Below, one piece after another: positions 25,231-36,647 of a DNA stretch of 64,000 nt. The position numbers and the translations under genes are program-made. A model generated the notes under the pieces. That model had not been told where the DNA came from, searched no databases, and was given only the letters and a program-made list of their open reading frames with translations. Source of the stretch: Crotophaga sulcirostris (taxonomy: Eukaryota; Chordata; Aves; Cuculiformes; Crotophagidae). The stretch is from the NCBI GenBank assembly GCA_013397455.1, contig VYZB01000013.1, positions 4,971,923-5,035,922 on the forward strand, in the 5' to 3' direction. Every line of letters begins with the position of its first letter. Position 1 is the stretch's first letter.

Positions 25231-28200
25231 ATAGCTACAAATTGCATCTGAAATGAACACTTATCTTGAAATATTTTTCTAAATTCCCCTAGATCTGACT
25301 TCAAATTAATACTCTTGTTCATTATTTGTATTTTGTATTTAAGGTACATGCTCAGAAACTCATAGGCTATTGAATCTCCCTCTCTATTAACTCAACTATT
25401 CGTAACAGAGAAACTCAGAAGTCCAAGTAGATCATATCTGAAACTGTTCCTTTGTCCACTGATGCAGTAACTCCATCACAGAAGATCAGTAGATTAGTTG
25501 GAGGCATCTTCAATTTGTGTAAGGTTCAGCTGAAATAAGAAAAAAAAGAAAAGAAGAAGAAGGAGTTAGTCTGGACATCAAAATGTCTACAGAATGTTCT
25601 TCAGAAATAAAGCCCTATTAAACTCAGTGAGATTTTCATGTAAAAAAAGGCTGAAAGTTTACGTCTTTTCCTTAAACATGGTTCCAATTTCACTATTCAA
25701 TTATATATTATTAAACATTAACAGTAATGATTTAATAAATGAAACATAAAAATGGAATTTATCTCGTACCGCAACAGAATCATGCAGTCACATAATACTT
25801 TGTTAAAAGGCATGAGTGCTTGCAAAGTTTTGGATTCGAAAATATGCCCAGTACGCAATAACTTTAATTCTTAACATTAGCTGCCAAATATAACCCCACA
25901 CATAAAACCTGTGCATATATAAAAGTTTCCACATGAACGACAGTAACTCAATGGAACCTGTAGGTGTGACAGAAATCAGGAAAATAAACAGTATCTGAAA
26001 AGTTTTGAAAACAATGTTATCTAAAAATACATATCCTCATGATAAAATATTTTCTTGGATATTTCAAAGCATGCCATCCAGTCATCGCACTGGAAAATGA
26101 GGCGACCAAAAAATCCCACTTTATTTGTTCAAAATGGATAACAGATTTTTACCTTTGCAACATGGACACATGGTAAGATACTATTCATTTGTGTTTCAGA
26201 TCGTACAACTGGAAAACAAACCAGAGTATTTTGCTTTTCAATCTTTCTTCCAAATCTAAGTGAAGAGATGAATAGATTTCTTTTCAAAACACCACTCCCT
26301 TTCCCGTCTTCATTTTTTAATCTAGTGTTAATTACTTAATTTATTAGTTAAAATCAAGCTATTATTCACACAACTTTGCTCTTTTTTTCTTAAAAATACC
26401 TTCATTTTCTAGATTGTGACAACTCCCCAGGACTTCAACTATTATTTTGGAACAAACAGTGAAAGTGCCTGAAAGCTATTTTTCTGTATAGTTCTGAGGA
26501 AACCACGTATCAGCTTGACCTCTGATCTACCTTTCAATATTTCTTTGCGGAATTTGGTATGATTAAGTTTCACTCATAATCTGAATGAAAAAAAATGAAA
26601 ATCTTGAAGTCTCTTGTGAAATATATTCCATTTTTTACTTAGTTCTGATTAGTGTTTTTGAAAGTATAAAGTAGTTAATTTTCATCTGCAAATACCTGGA
26701 TTTAAATCACTGACATTAAAAAGGAACTTCTCAACAGGGCTCAGAATAAATATTGGTAAAATAAGAATATTTACATGATTAAGTTATCCATTCTATTTCT
26801 TCTGTCCATTTCTCTACTTTGGCTTTACACTTCACAGTTTCCAGCGTTATGGTGCACATCTCCAGTAAGTGGCAGTTTCATTTATTCAAAAAAACCTTGA
26901 TTTATCGTTTAATGCAGTTCATCCTATGCACCAGATGAGGCAGGGAGTATGCAAATAAAGCAAATGACCATGTAGTTTTACCTCACTAGTAGCACACATG
27001 ACCGAAGCACTAACAATATTCTTTCTGTCGTGACTTGATAACAAATGGGGTAATTTTAGCCTTATATATAATACTTATTTGCTTGAATACAACATTTCTG
27101 ATGTTTCATTAAAAATAAGTAGATTATATCATTGTCATTCATGTTAAAAACTTTAATTCACCACCTCAATGCCTGAATTTCTATAACAATGTTTATTTTT
27201 TGTCTGATGTGAATCTGTCCTTAGAAAGGTGTGCACTACACACTTCAACAATACAAGAACTCTGTGGAGCCAAAACTGGCAAAGACAAAGATATAGTAGA
27301 TCTTTCTGAGAAATCACTGGCAGAGCTGATAGTTTTCCTCACTAAGATTCATTTTTTTGATCCCCATGTTACAGAATTTCTCAGTTAGAATTTTAGTATT
27401 TTACATGCTTGTCTATAGAAAAAGTCAATTTGCTTGAACTCTAGTGTGGGTCACTTTCTATGTATCCAGAAGGTCCTTTAATAATAATATTTGACATCTA
27501 TGCAGAGCTTTCCATTAACTGGTGGAAGAATAGTGATAAAATGCAGAACAGTTCAACGTTAACAATGTTTTCCCATTGAAGTTGAAGGACTGTAGGTTCT
27601 GAGAGTAAAAAATATTAATTTAATGCGTATGCAGTGAGATTGCCATTGTTGTCTGGAAATATTCAAAGACTTGGGGCCAGAGCTCTATCCATAGCTCACA
27701 TCTCTTCTCCTGTTCTTAGATGAGATTTGGTTTTGTCCAGAATTTGACCCATCTAAAATGTTGATGTGAGAAGCTATGAACAGAGCTTATGACCAGCTAT
27801 AGGGTTTCTGGCTTGCTGCCAAAACTAGAACCCAATAACAAATATTAAACAAATCACAGGCATGAAATGGCAGTTTCTGACAGTTGCTACTTAAATGGAT
27901 TTTCGTGAAATAGAGTTCATCACTTTTCCCTTAAAAATTTCCAGTTTGAAGTTCTGGTGTCATATTTGACGTCAATACTCATTAAGAGGAAAAAGAACAA
28001 TAAAGACACTTCTTGTTTCTCTATATTGGTAAATGTTATGTGACTTTAATATAGAGACTGTCATAGTTACAAGAGTGTGACATTTCATGTAACAAACTGC
28101 CATGAAGAACTGAGGAGGCTATAATAGCTAGAATAAAACTATCCCAGTAAATTTTCAGATGAGAGCCCGTCCTTTTTGTAACACAATTTGCAAGTGTAAT

Positions 28201-28760
28201 TTATTTGAGATTGCTTATCTGTGTAGTGGCATCACTATCTGATTGAAAATATAAATTTGTTTCAGCCAGTGCAAAGTTGGAGGATTTATTTTACACAGAC
28301 AGGTCTTTTTTTCAGGTATTTGTGACTGTTTTCAGGATAAGTGTTAATATAAACTTGAAGCATACTCTGGCTGGGGAATTCAGGGGCACTGTGCCTCCCC
28401 CTTGCATGGTTAACTTATATTTTTTAGATCCTATAATCAGATGCAATGAGATAGACTGTAAATATGATAACCTTTAATGTGGAATTGATCCCTTCATCAG
28501 TTTTAAATTGATCATTTTTCCAATCTTAGATTTCATTTGGAGAATCATGTACTTGATCAGTATTGACAACATGTGAAAACATCGTCTGAGTTTCTGAATG
28601 ACCCACATAGCAATACTATTCTTTTTAGTTTCTAGAAGCGAAATCTACCAGGTATGAAGTACTCTTACTGCCCAAACACATTCCTATAATACTGTTATGC
28701 CTTAATTAAGAACTGTATACCGCCATTAGTTGATTTCATCATTAAGACAGTTGACATATA

Positions 28761-28803
28761 CACCTAACCTGATATAACCTACCCTAAGCTAATCTAACCT
28801 TAA
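28761..28803. repeat. Degenerate AACCTA-like pentamer/hexamer run
   Basis: CACCTAACCT, ATAACCTACCCTAAGC and TCTAACCTT give repeated CCTAA/AACCT words. One unit (ACCCTAA) matches the vertebrate telomere repeat, but the run is short and irregular. Confidence 0.45.
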
Positions 28804-29064
28804 TAAACTATCCGAACGTCAGCATAATGTGAACATCACATAAATTATTATTAATTATTGAAATACTTAATAGTAATACATCAATAAAAATATTAATACT
28901 GTATTACTACAATAATACTATAATGTGCCGTCCTTACCAACTGCTGCACCATGGAGCTGAAGTTTTCTATCTTATCTTGTCTTACGAAGTGCGGCAGAAG
29001 GGTTGTTTAAGACAACTCATTGCCACCACAATAGAGGATACCTTCAAAATAATTTATATAAATT

Positions 29065-29092
29065 TAATACAGTAATGTACTGTACTGTATTA
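29065..29092. repeat. 10-bp perfect inverted repeat
   Basis: TAATACAGTA at 29065-29074 and its exact reverse complement TACTGTATTA at 29083-29092, separated by 8 nt. No run of T follows and no function can be assigned. Confidence 0.8.
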
Positions 29093-29564
29093 CACCGTAA
29101 AATATGTTTTCTTTCGAATGTGCCAAATCTAGATCATGGTCAATTTTATTGACAATTTTTCCTTATTTCCAATTTTTCCACACGATCAAGTGAAATAAGT
29201 TTTTTATGGAATTATGCATTTACTTGGATACTCTCACCAGCTTGCTGATAAACATGTGAAATGCTCTCTAGCATGTTTCTGTTTCTTTATATTCAGTCTG
29301 GCTGCTATTTTCAGATGTACTGGTAAGTGGCCTGCTTTTCTAGTAGGATGAAGGCTGAACTGATCAGTGTTGATAGTTCCCCCAGTACCTCCCCACAGAC
29401 CTCATCATACACCAAGGATACATTGAGTTCTTTCTCAATTCAGTGGTTAAAAATACCAGAGAAAGCTGAAGTGAGTGAACCTGCAGATATGACCTCATAT
29501 GCCTCACAATCTGGTTTACTGAGCTGTGTAATGATTACCTCAACGTTTTTGAGGCTCTGAGGAA

Positions 29565-30757
29565 CAGTATCACAGTATTACAAGATTGGAAAGGACCTTT
29601 GAGATCATCGAGTCCAACCTATAACCCAACACTAACACTAACATCGACACCAACCCATCATCTAAACCATGGCACTAAGTGCCTCATCCAATCTCCTCTT
29701 AAACACCTCCAGGGACGGCGACTCCATCGGCTCCCTGGGCAGCGCATTCCAGTGGCCAATCACCCTTTCAGAGAAGAATTTCTTCCTAATATCACACTTA
29801 AACCTCCCCTGATGAAGCTTGAGTCCATGTCCTCTTGTTCTGTCACTGATCACCTGAGAGAAGAGACCAACCCCTGCCTGACTACAACCTCCTTTTAGGT
29901 AGTTGTAGAGAGCAATAAGGTCTCCCCTGAGCCTCCTCTTCTCCAGGCTAAACAGCCCCAGCTCCTTCAGTACTCCTCGTAGGGCTTGCACTCCAGCCCC
30001 TTCACAATCTTTGTTGCCCTCCTCTGGACACACTGCGGTATCTTGACATCCTTCTCAGACTGAAGGGCCCAGAACTGCACACAGTACTCAAAGTGTGGCC
30101 TAACCAGTGCTGAGTATAAGGCAATGATAGCTTCTCTGGTCCTGCTGGCCACACTATTCCTGATACAAGCCAGGATACCATTGACCTTCTTGGCCACTTG
30201 GGCACACTACAGACTCATGTTGAGTTTCCTGTCTACTAGTACTCCCAAATCTCTTTCTGCCTGACTACTCTCCAGCCACTCTGTCCCCATTCTATAAATT
30301 TGCATGGGATTATTGTGTCGAAAATGTAGTACCCGACATTTGGACTTATTAAATATCATCGGAATCAGTCCATCTCTCCAATCTGGCAAGGTCCCTCTGT
30401 AGGGCCATCCTACCCTCAAACAGATCAACACTTCCTCCCAACTTGGTATCTGCAAACTTGCTAATGATGGACTCAATTCCCTCATCCAGATCATCAATAA
30501 AGATATTAAACAGGACTGGGCCCAACACCAATCCCTGGGGGACACCACTACTGACCAGCCGCCAACTGGATGAAACACCATTCACCACCACTCTCTGGGC
30601 TTGGCCATCCAACCAATTCCTAGCCCAGCACAGAGTGCTCCCGTCCAAGCCACAGGCTGCCAGCTTCTCTAGGAGTCTCCTGTGGGAGACAGTGTCAAAG
30701 GCCTTGCTGAAATCCAGGTGTACTACATCCACAACCTTCCTGTCATCCACCAGGTGA
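29565..30757 (-). mobile_element. CR1 LINE, 3' half with RT, FADD motif damaged
   Basis: Minus-strand CR1 of the ATACTGTG-tail class. The plus strand begins CAGTATCACAGTATTAC and continues with the reversed UTR (GGAAAGGACCTTTGAG) and an ACACTAAC-rich tract at about 29621-29655. On the minus strand the RT domain reads [63 protein letters not shown] and [10 protein letters not shown] (30349-30757). Frameshifts then lead to [27 protein letters not shown] and the C-terminal [19 protein letters not shown]. The catalytic FADDTK motif reads FADTK: one Asp codon is missing in frame near 30450. The 5' end is truncated within the RT domain at LVDD and abuts a second CR1 of opposite orientation. Confidence 0.96.
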
Positions 30758-30874
30758 GATGGGGTCTTAAGCACCCTGGTCTGGTGGGAGATGTCCCTGC
30801 CCATGGCAGGGGGGTTGGAACTATATAATCTTTAAAGTCTGTTCCCATCCAAAGAATTCTATGATTCTATGAAT
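30758..30874 (+). mobile_element. Short CR1 3' end abutting an opposite CR1
   Basis: GGTCTTAAGCACCCTGGTCT, GTCCCTGCCCATGGCAGG, GGGTTGGAACTATATAATC and ATTCTATGATTCTATGAA are the last part of a CR1 3' UTR and its ATTCTATG tail, in plus orientation. The 5' edge coincides with the 5' edge of the minus-strand CR1 before it, so the two copies sit 5' end to 5' end. The tails differ in type (ATTCTATG here, ATACTGTG there), so they are separate insertions and not one inverted copy. Confidence 0.9.
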
Positions 30875-32138
30875 ATTAACATAAGTCAATAAGCTTTCAC
30901 TAACTGAATCTCATCAGTGTCATGTAACATCAGGCAAATTTCTCCTATTTATGTCTTTAAAATTCAGCCACAATATATGAAAAAAAGAAATGAACACACA
31001 GTAAAAAAAAGAAAAACATATTTTTATCATTTTCACTATTATATATAATTTATAGAACTAAAACCCTGCAAGCTTTAAGCCTCTGTCTTTTGAAATCTGG
31101 ATGCTTTGCTGTGTAAAGCAATTTTTGTTTGTGTTTTGTTTGTTATCATTGCACTTCCCAAGGTGGCTTCTCTATTGACTGCACTAAATCATGCTACACA
31201 AATGCCAAGTTGATCTTCTGTTTATTCCCATTGCATCAGATCTCTTCTATTTTCCTTTATTATTCTCTCACTTCTTCCTTGTATTTTTTTTCTTTGAATA
31301 AGTCACATTCTTTTTCATGTCTAGATGCACCTTGCCAATATATAGCCAGTGTTTAGCAGTATACACAGGGAAATGTAAACCTAGCTCCAAAACAGGAAAA
31401 AAAAGTACATCTAGAGAAGACTTGGTCACAAAACAATAGAAACACAACATTTCTATTAATTTTTTAATTCCATTACAGTTCTAGGATTTGTTCTGAAGGC
31501 AGTGATCGTATTTTGTTGGCAGAAAATAAACACTTCAATAGACAAAGAGCTGGACTTCTCCTTTTTTTTTGTGTTCCCTTATCTGTTTTTCAAAAACATT
31601 TGTTTTTTTATAAAGTGATTCCTCCTGGAAGCAAATGTTTATCTGTTAGTGCTTACCTTGTCAATATATATTATTATTAATTTCTTAGAGGAAAAAAAAT
31701 TAGTCAAAAACTACAAAATCAAAATCAATTTAATAAATGACTTGTTTCACATAAACTACACATGATTAAAAGGGTGTATGTTCTTAGTATGCACGAAAAT
31801 CTTATTAGATTGATGTCAAAATCATAAAATAGATTAATTCCACCTTATTTTAAAGACTAAATGAGGTTTTTTACCACCTTTAACTTTTACATTTTATTGC
31901 ATTGTTATATGTCTTGTAGACATTTATCTCATATCTCCTTAATACTACTCAGTAGGGATACAATGCTAAATGGCTAAAAAGGAAAAAAAGAAAAGAGAGA
32001 GGAAACAGGAAAAAAAAAAGAGAAGAAAAGAAAAGAAAAAAAGAAGAAATCTACGGCCTTTCTACTGGAAAAGGAGGTCCATAGAGAAGTTTTTGATAAG
32101 AAGTTTCCTTCCACAGTTGAAAGTTTTGTTCTATTAAA
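30875..32138. other. Unique AT-rich DNA
   Basis: No gene or transposon recognised; ends with a long polypurine run before the solo LTR. Confidence 0.6.
31976..32050. repeat. 75-bp A/G polypurine tract
   Basis: Almost pure A and G on the plus strand, with a single C interruption near 32007. It could form a triplex or be a decayed poly-A. It is not the polypurine tract of the following LTR, because it lies outside that LTR's target-site duplication. Confidence 0.85.
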
Positions 32139-32143
32139 GCATA
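32139..32143. repeat. Target-site duplication GCATA, left copy
   Basis: GCATA lies directly before the LTR and is repeated exactly at 32731-32735. A 5-bp duplication fits the target-site size of ERVL-type integrations. Confidence 0.75.
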
Positions 32144-32410
32144 TTGTACTGTGTTTGGCTGAGATAATTTTCTTCACGGAAGCTCATATGGTACTATGTT
32201 TTGGATTTGTGATCAAAACTGTGTTGATAACAGAGGTGTTTTAGTTATTGCTGAACAGTGCTTACATAGAGTCAAAGCCTTTTCTGTTTCTCACACCACC
32301 CTACCAGTGAATAGACTTGTGGTGTACAAGAGCCTGGGAGGGGACACAGTTGAGACAGCTGTCCTCAACCGACCAAAGGGTTGTTCCGCACCATATGATG
32401 TTATGCTCTG

Positions 32411-32420
32411 TGATAAAAGC
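32411..32420 (+). promoter_or_regulatory. TATA-like element of the LTR
   Basis: TGATAAAAGC lies about 185 bp upstream of the ATTAAA signal, the layout expected for U3/R of an LTR. It is slightly off consensus (GATAAAA), so activity is doubtful. Confidence 0.45.
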
Positions 32421-32599
32421 TGGGGGATGAAGGAGGAAGAAAGGACGTATGGAGTTACAACATTAGTCTTCCCAAATACCTATTATGCATGATGGAGCCT
32501 GCCTTTCTTGAGGATGATTGAAACCCTGCTTGCCGATGGGAGGTAGAGGATGAATTCTTTATTTTGTTTTGCTTAATACATGTAGCCTCTCTTTTATCT

Positions 32600-32605
32600 A
32601 TTAAA
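32600..32605 (+). promoter_or_regulatory. LTR polyadenylation signal ATTAAA
   Basis: The common ATTAAA variant, in the expected R-region position about 125 bp before the LTR end. Confidence 0.6.
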
Positions 32606-32730
32606 CTGTCTTTATATCAACACAAGAGTTTTCTCACTTTTACCCTTCTGATTCTCTCCCCTGTCCCACCAGTGAGGAGTGAGTGAGCAGCTGGATGGTG
32701 CTTAATTGCCTACTGGCGTTAAACCATGAC

Positions 32731-32735
32731 GCATA
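32731..32735. repeat. Target-site duplication GCATA, right copy
   Basis: Exact repeat of the GCATA at 32139-32143, directly after the LTR. Confidence 0.75.
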
Positions 32736-32964
32736 CCAAGAGCAAAACTTGTTTCCATAATTAAATTTGTATTTTAATATTTATATCCAAGAAAAAAAAT
32801 TCTAGTTTTATACATATATTAGTACAATGATTTCCACAGAGATACAGAAAGTAAGGAGAAATATTTTACAAGTAACTTTAAATGCAGTAAATATTTTGTA
32901 TAACAGTTCCCCTGATTAAGTTCTGTTGTTGATTGATTCTGTTTCAGCAGTCACAAGCATCCTT

Positions 32965-33212
32965 GGCAGTACAGGAGGCCATGTGAACAAAAGGAAACAG
33001 CAGGCTATGTTTGAACATATAGAAAGACATTTTTACTGTGATGCTGATAGGTTACTCAGAGAGGCTGTAGTCTCCATCCTCAGAAGTATTTAAAAGCTGT
33101 CTGGAAATGGACCCAGGCAGTCTGCTCTACGTGGCTTGGCTTAAGCAGCAGGGTTTGACACAATGACTTCCAAAGGTCCCTTACAACCTCAATCATTCTG
33201 TGGTTTTGTGAA
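32965..33212 (+). mobile_element. CR1 LINE 3' fragment
   Basis: Plus-strand CR1 3' end. TTTTTACTGTGATGCTGATA, GTTACTCAGAGAGGCTGTAG, TCTCCATCCTCAGAAGTATT and AAAAGCTGTCTGGAAATGGA correspond to the end of ORF2. GACTTCCAAAGGTCCC and CAATCATTCTGTGGTTTTGT are the 3' UTR and decayed tail. The 5' boundary near 32965 is approximate. Confidence 0.92.
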
Positions 33213-34548
33213 ATTAGAGAGAACAGAACACTGGGATCCATAGGCTAAATCTCTCCTTTAGAGAGCAGCAGCATAGTGAAATGACTCTTTTCTGTTTATT
33301 GATTCTGTGAGAAAGTAAGATTGCAAAGGATGTTCTGGATCATTGGTCCCTGTTTGATGAGTAATATACATAAATACACCTACTGTCAATATAACTCCTC
33401 CCTTCCCATCTTCACAAGTTGCTCCAATATCTTTCTATCTAAAGGGTAAAAAATATTAATCTGATTTTTGGTCAACATAATTCATTACAACACATCTCTT
33501 ACTTTTCAATTTGTACTCTTCAACTTCTCCCCATGCAAGTTTTTCTCCATTATGTACACACAAGGCATAGCTGTAGTAGTCTGCTTAATTGCATATCTGG
33601 ATTTGTATAGAAACAGTGGGAGATACTTGGGAAGTTGTAAACATAATAAAAAACTTTCAGACTCATTGCTGGATTGCCCACTAGCAAGTTGCCAGCAGAT
33701 TTCCAGTAAGAAAGCTGCAGCTTAAGTATTTTTTCCTCCTTCATGATTACCTCTCAAGGAACTGATAGAAACAATGCTACACTAATACAATTTGGCAAAG
33801 TTAAAACACATCTCCTGTGATTTTACCCTTCTGTTTAGTATGGATCACAAACAAGCGAGTTCAACAAAGAAAGATATGCAGAAATACCCCTGCTCACACA
33901 TGTTTAATAGGGCAGTATCTATGAATATGTGTCTCATGCCTCGTGTCTGTCTACTCTACCAGCCTTTCTACTGTCAGACTGACATCAGTATGTGATGTAA
34001 AACTCCAGGTTCTATCTCCCATTTTCCAGGGAACATTTTTATTTTAGTTGCATTAAAAGCAGGGAAACAAACGGAATGCACACACTGTATTTGGGAGGTA
34101 CTTTTGTTAGTGCATATGTACACTGAGGAGTAAATTGATCTACCTGGAGTGGTACTATTTTTAATAAGCCTCACAAATGGAAATTTATAATGGCTGTCAT
34201 CTTAGAAATTCAGTAAGTGTAGCATGCACTGTTCGATGATAAATGGACAGAGAGACATCCCGTGAAGTGAGCAGTCTCAGTGGCCCATATACACTTTGCT
34301 TTCCTAGGGCCAGATGGAGAGAAATGGTAATGTAATGACCTTCTCCCTATAGATTCAAACATCTGCAGTCCAGCAGGCAATGTGGCTAGTGTACTACTGG
34401 TCATATAATTACTGAACAGGTGTATTCTAAGCAAAGAATGAGGCAGAAACAAGCTTCCAGGACAGCTGCATTATGAGCAATTCAGTCTGCTCACTATTAG
34501 GCTACAAAAAATACTGAGTTGTATATTTAAATATGTATATCTCTACGT

Positions 34549-34570
34549 ATACACACACACACATATATAT
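34549..34570. repeat. AC/AT microsatellite
   Basis: AC units passing into AT units. Confidence 0.8.
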
Positions 34571-35572
34571 AGCTACATATATGTACCTTTCAGCTTTCAG
34601 TTTTATGATGGGAAATGGTGCAAAAAGGGAAGAGGAATGTGGAAAGAAAGAAATGAAGAAGTCAGAATCCAGGTTATTAACTACTCAGTCCAAAATACAA
34701 TAGAATGAACCCTGGTTATTAAAGTAACATAAAGTAGATGGTGAACTCCCAACCTGCTTTTAACAAAACCAGGGATTATGCTTATTGTCATTGTGGTTCA
34801 TTGTTGTTCTGTGTTTCTGAAAACTTCACTGCCTGCCTGATATTATTCCATCATGTTGTTTTCTACAGATATTTAATTCTGATTTGTTAGTGCTCTTGTT
34901 GTTGCCTTCAATTTTTATGTAGAAAACACTTTGGAAAACTCAAATTATATTACTTTTAATACAAGCTTCTTACAATACTGCATACTTATGGGGATGTTTT
35001 TCAACTATCTAAAGATATTTTGTTTCAGCATAGTATAACCCTCTTTGTATGTAGGAATGTGTTTTACTGGTGATGTGCACTGTGATAAAGGTAAGAATTG
35101 ATGAAATCAAAGTGTTACCATGTAAGAATACATACAAATACTGGGGGACATTGTGGTCTTTTCATTAAAACAACATTTCTGTATTCTGTTACGCTTCCTT
35201 TCACCATAAATCATTAATCTCCTGAAACATAGATTTTAGACAGTTAATTTCATCCTCTTCAGATTTTCTGACTGCCTTTATAGCTGTGAAAGTCCTACAT
35301 AACTAATGGAAACTTTCTCCAATGTGATATGCTTTTTGTATTTACGTTCCACAGATTGCTCAGAAGTCACCTGACCTCATATTCAGTGAGGAAAATGTGC
35401 CACACATCATCTGTGTTTCAGAATGAGCAAGGCTTGTTAACAACACAAAATCGCAGAAGTAATTAGCACACTGAGTGGCTATGCAATAACAAGTATGTCC
35501 ACGCTAACAGTCCCTGAGCATACTCAGTCATCTATTTTTTTGCATATCTTCTAGGGCACCATGTATGTCTTT

Positions 35573-35630
35573 GGCAGGGGGAGTGGTGTGGTAAAGGAGT
35601 AGGGGCAGGGGGTGTTATTGGTGGTGGTGC
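35573..35630 (+). other. G-rich patch
   Basis: Runs GGGGG, GGGG and GGGGG with several GG and GGTGGTGG steps on the plus strand in an AT-rich setting. It could form a two-tier G-quadruplex, but the first loop between the long runs is about 20 nt, so a classic three-tier structure is not supported. Confidence 0.4.
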
Positions 35631-36008
35631 ATTGAACACATACCTATGACTGGTTTATTTCTCTCAGGAGGGCAATTTTGAATCTCCATCAGTTACGACT
35701 CCAGAGTTCTTTATGAGGCCTTCACATTTCCCTCCAGTCCAGGAAACTGGAATGCTGTGACATATTACTTTAATACTCAGCTGCTATTGTATCACTGTTC
35801 CCTTTGTGCTTCTGTTGCTATTGTTTATTTTCTACATTAATTATTACTAGTATTACTTCAATGTACCTATATAGATCCTCAATTGGTTCTTAAAAAAAAT
35901 AAAATGTACTGCGTATTCTCCAAAAATCTAATTCTCTCCCTGAACCTAACAGAGTTATTTTAATTTTAATAAAGTTATTTTCCTCATTGATATATTATTT
36001 TACCTAAT

Positions 36009-36021
36009 ACACACACACACA
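36009..36021. repeat. Short AC microsatellite
   Basis: Six AC units. Confidence 0.7.
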
Positions 36022-36647
36022 GACAAAAATGCTTTTACATGCTTATGAACTGTCAGTGATATATATTGTCCTGCTATATGTATTAAGTAATGCAGAATGG
36101 ACCCATAAAAGAATATGCCATTACAACAAGAATAGAATCAGTATAACTCAAGTGTGCTACTTACTTATATGGTCTCCATATTTTTCTCACATGGACTTTA
36201 TATCCCCCTTTTGAAATAAAGAAGTCTATAGGTCCTTAAAAGCAGTTTTTCCTATTTTGCCATGTTAAGCTTTTTTTTTAAGATTTCTTTGTGAATCAAG
36301 ACAAAAAAATGCAGGCGGAAAATCTAAGATCAAGGTTTTAAACTCATATATGAATTTAAAACTGTCATCTGAAGAGTAGATTTTGAATTCAGTTTTATTC
36401 AAAATTTCTCTCTTTTTTTTGAAGTTTGTTCAGTTTTCCAAACACTGCGCCCTACCCTTCATAAACTCTACTAAAACCACTGAAAACTTGAATTCCAAGC
36501 TATTGTATTTTCCCTATAAAGGCAAGAAATGTGGCCCAGTGAGATGAATACTATTAGCACTGAAGGCACATTTATAAAATTGATTCTGTATGAATTTTCT
36601 AAAAGGATATAATTATAGAATTTTTATCTTAACGAGGTATTTTTTTA

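Larger units (their letters stand above)
25231..29564. other. Unique AT-rich DNA
   Basis: No gene recognised. Contains a purine-rich run near 25.54 kb, a degenerate CCTAA/AACCT-rich run at 28761-28803, and a perfect 10-bp inverted repeat at 29065-29092. Confidence 0.55.
32144..32730 (+). mobile_element. Solo ERV LTR (avian ERVL-like) with target duplication
   Basis: A 587-bp segment beginning TTGTACTGTGTTTGGCTGAG and ending GCGTTAAACCATGAC, which I recognise as a widespread avian LTR type in plus orientation. Inside are a TATA-like TGATAAAAGC at 32411-32420, an ATTAAA polyadenylation signal at 32600-32605, and the U5-like segment with GAGTTTTCTCACTTTTACCC. GCATA flanks both sides exactly. 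No gag, pro, pol, env or primer-binding site adjoins it, so it is a solo LTR left by recombination between two LTRs. Terminal TG/CA are slightly eroded: one extra T at the left, and the last A changed or lost at the right. The family name is not asserted. Confidence 0.9.
33213..36647. other. Unique AT-rich DNA
   Basis: No gene or transposon recognised. Contains AC/AT microsatellites near 34.55 and 36.01 kb and a G-rich patch at 35573-35630. Confidence 0.55.

Noticed and set aside
27200..27388. 62-codon open frame that looks exon-like
   Set aside because: No matching family recognised and no clear acceptor and donor pair; not enough to call an exon.
31976..32050. Polypurine tract as the retroviral PPT of the LTR at 32144
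   Set aside because: A PPT must touch the 3' LTR and lie inside the provirus. This run is about 90 bp away and outside the GCATA target duplication.
35573..35630. Strong G-quadruplex
   Set aside because: Only three long G runs, with a 20-nt loop; at most a weak two-tier structure.
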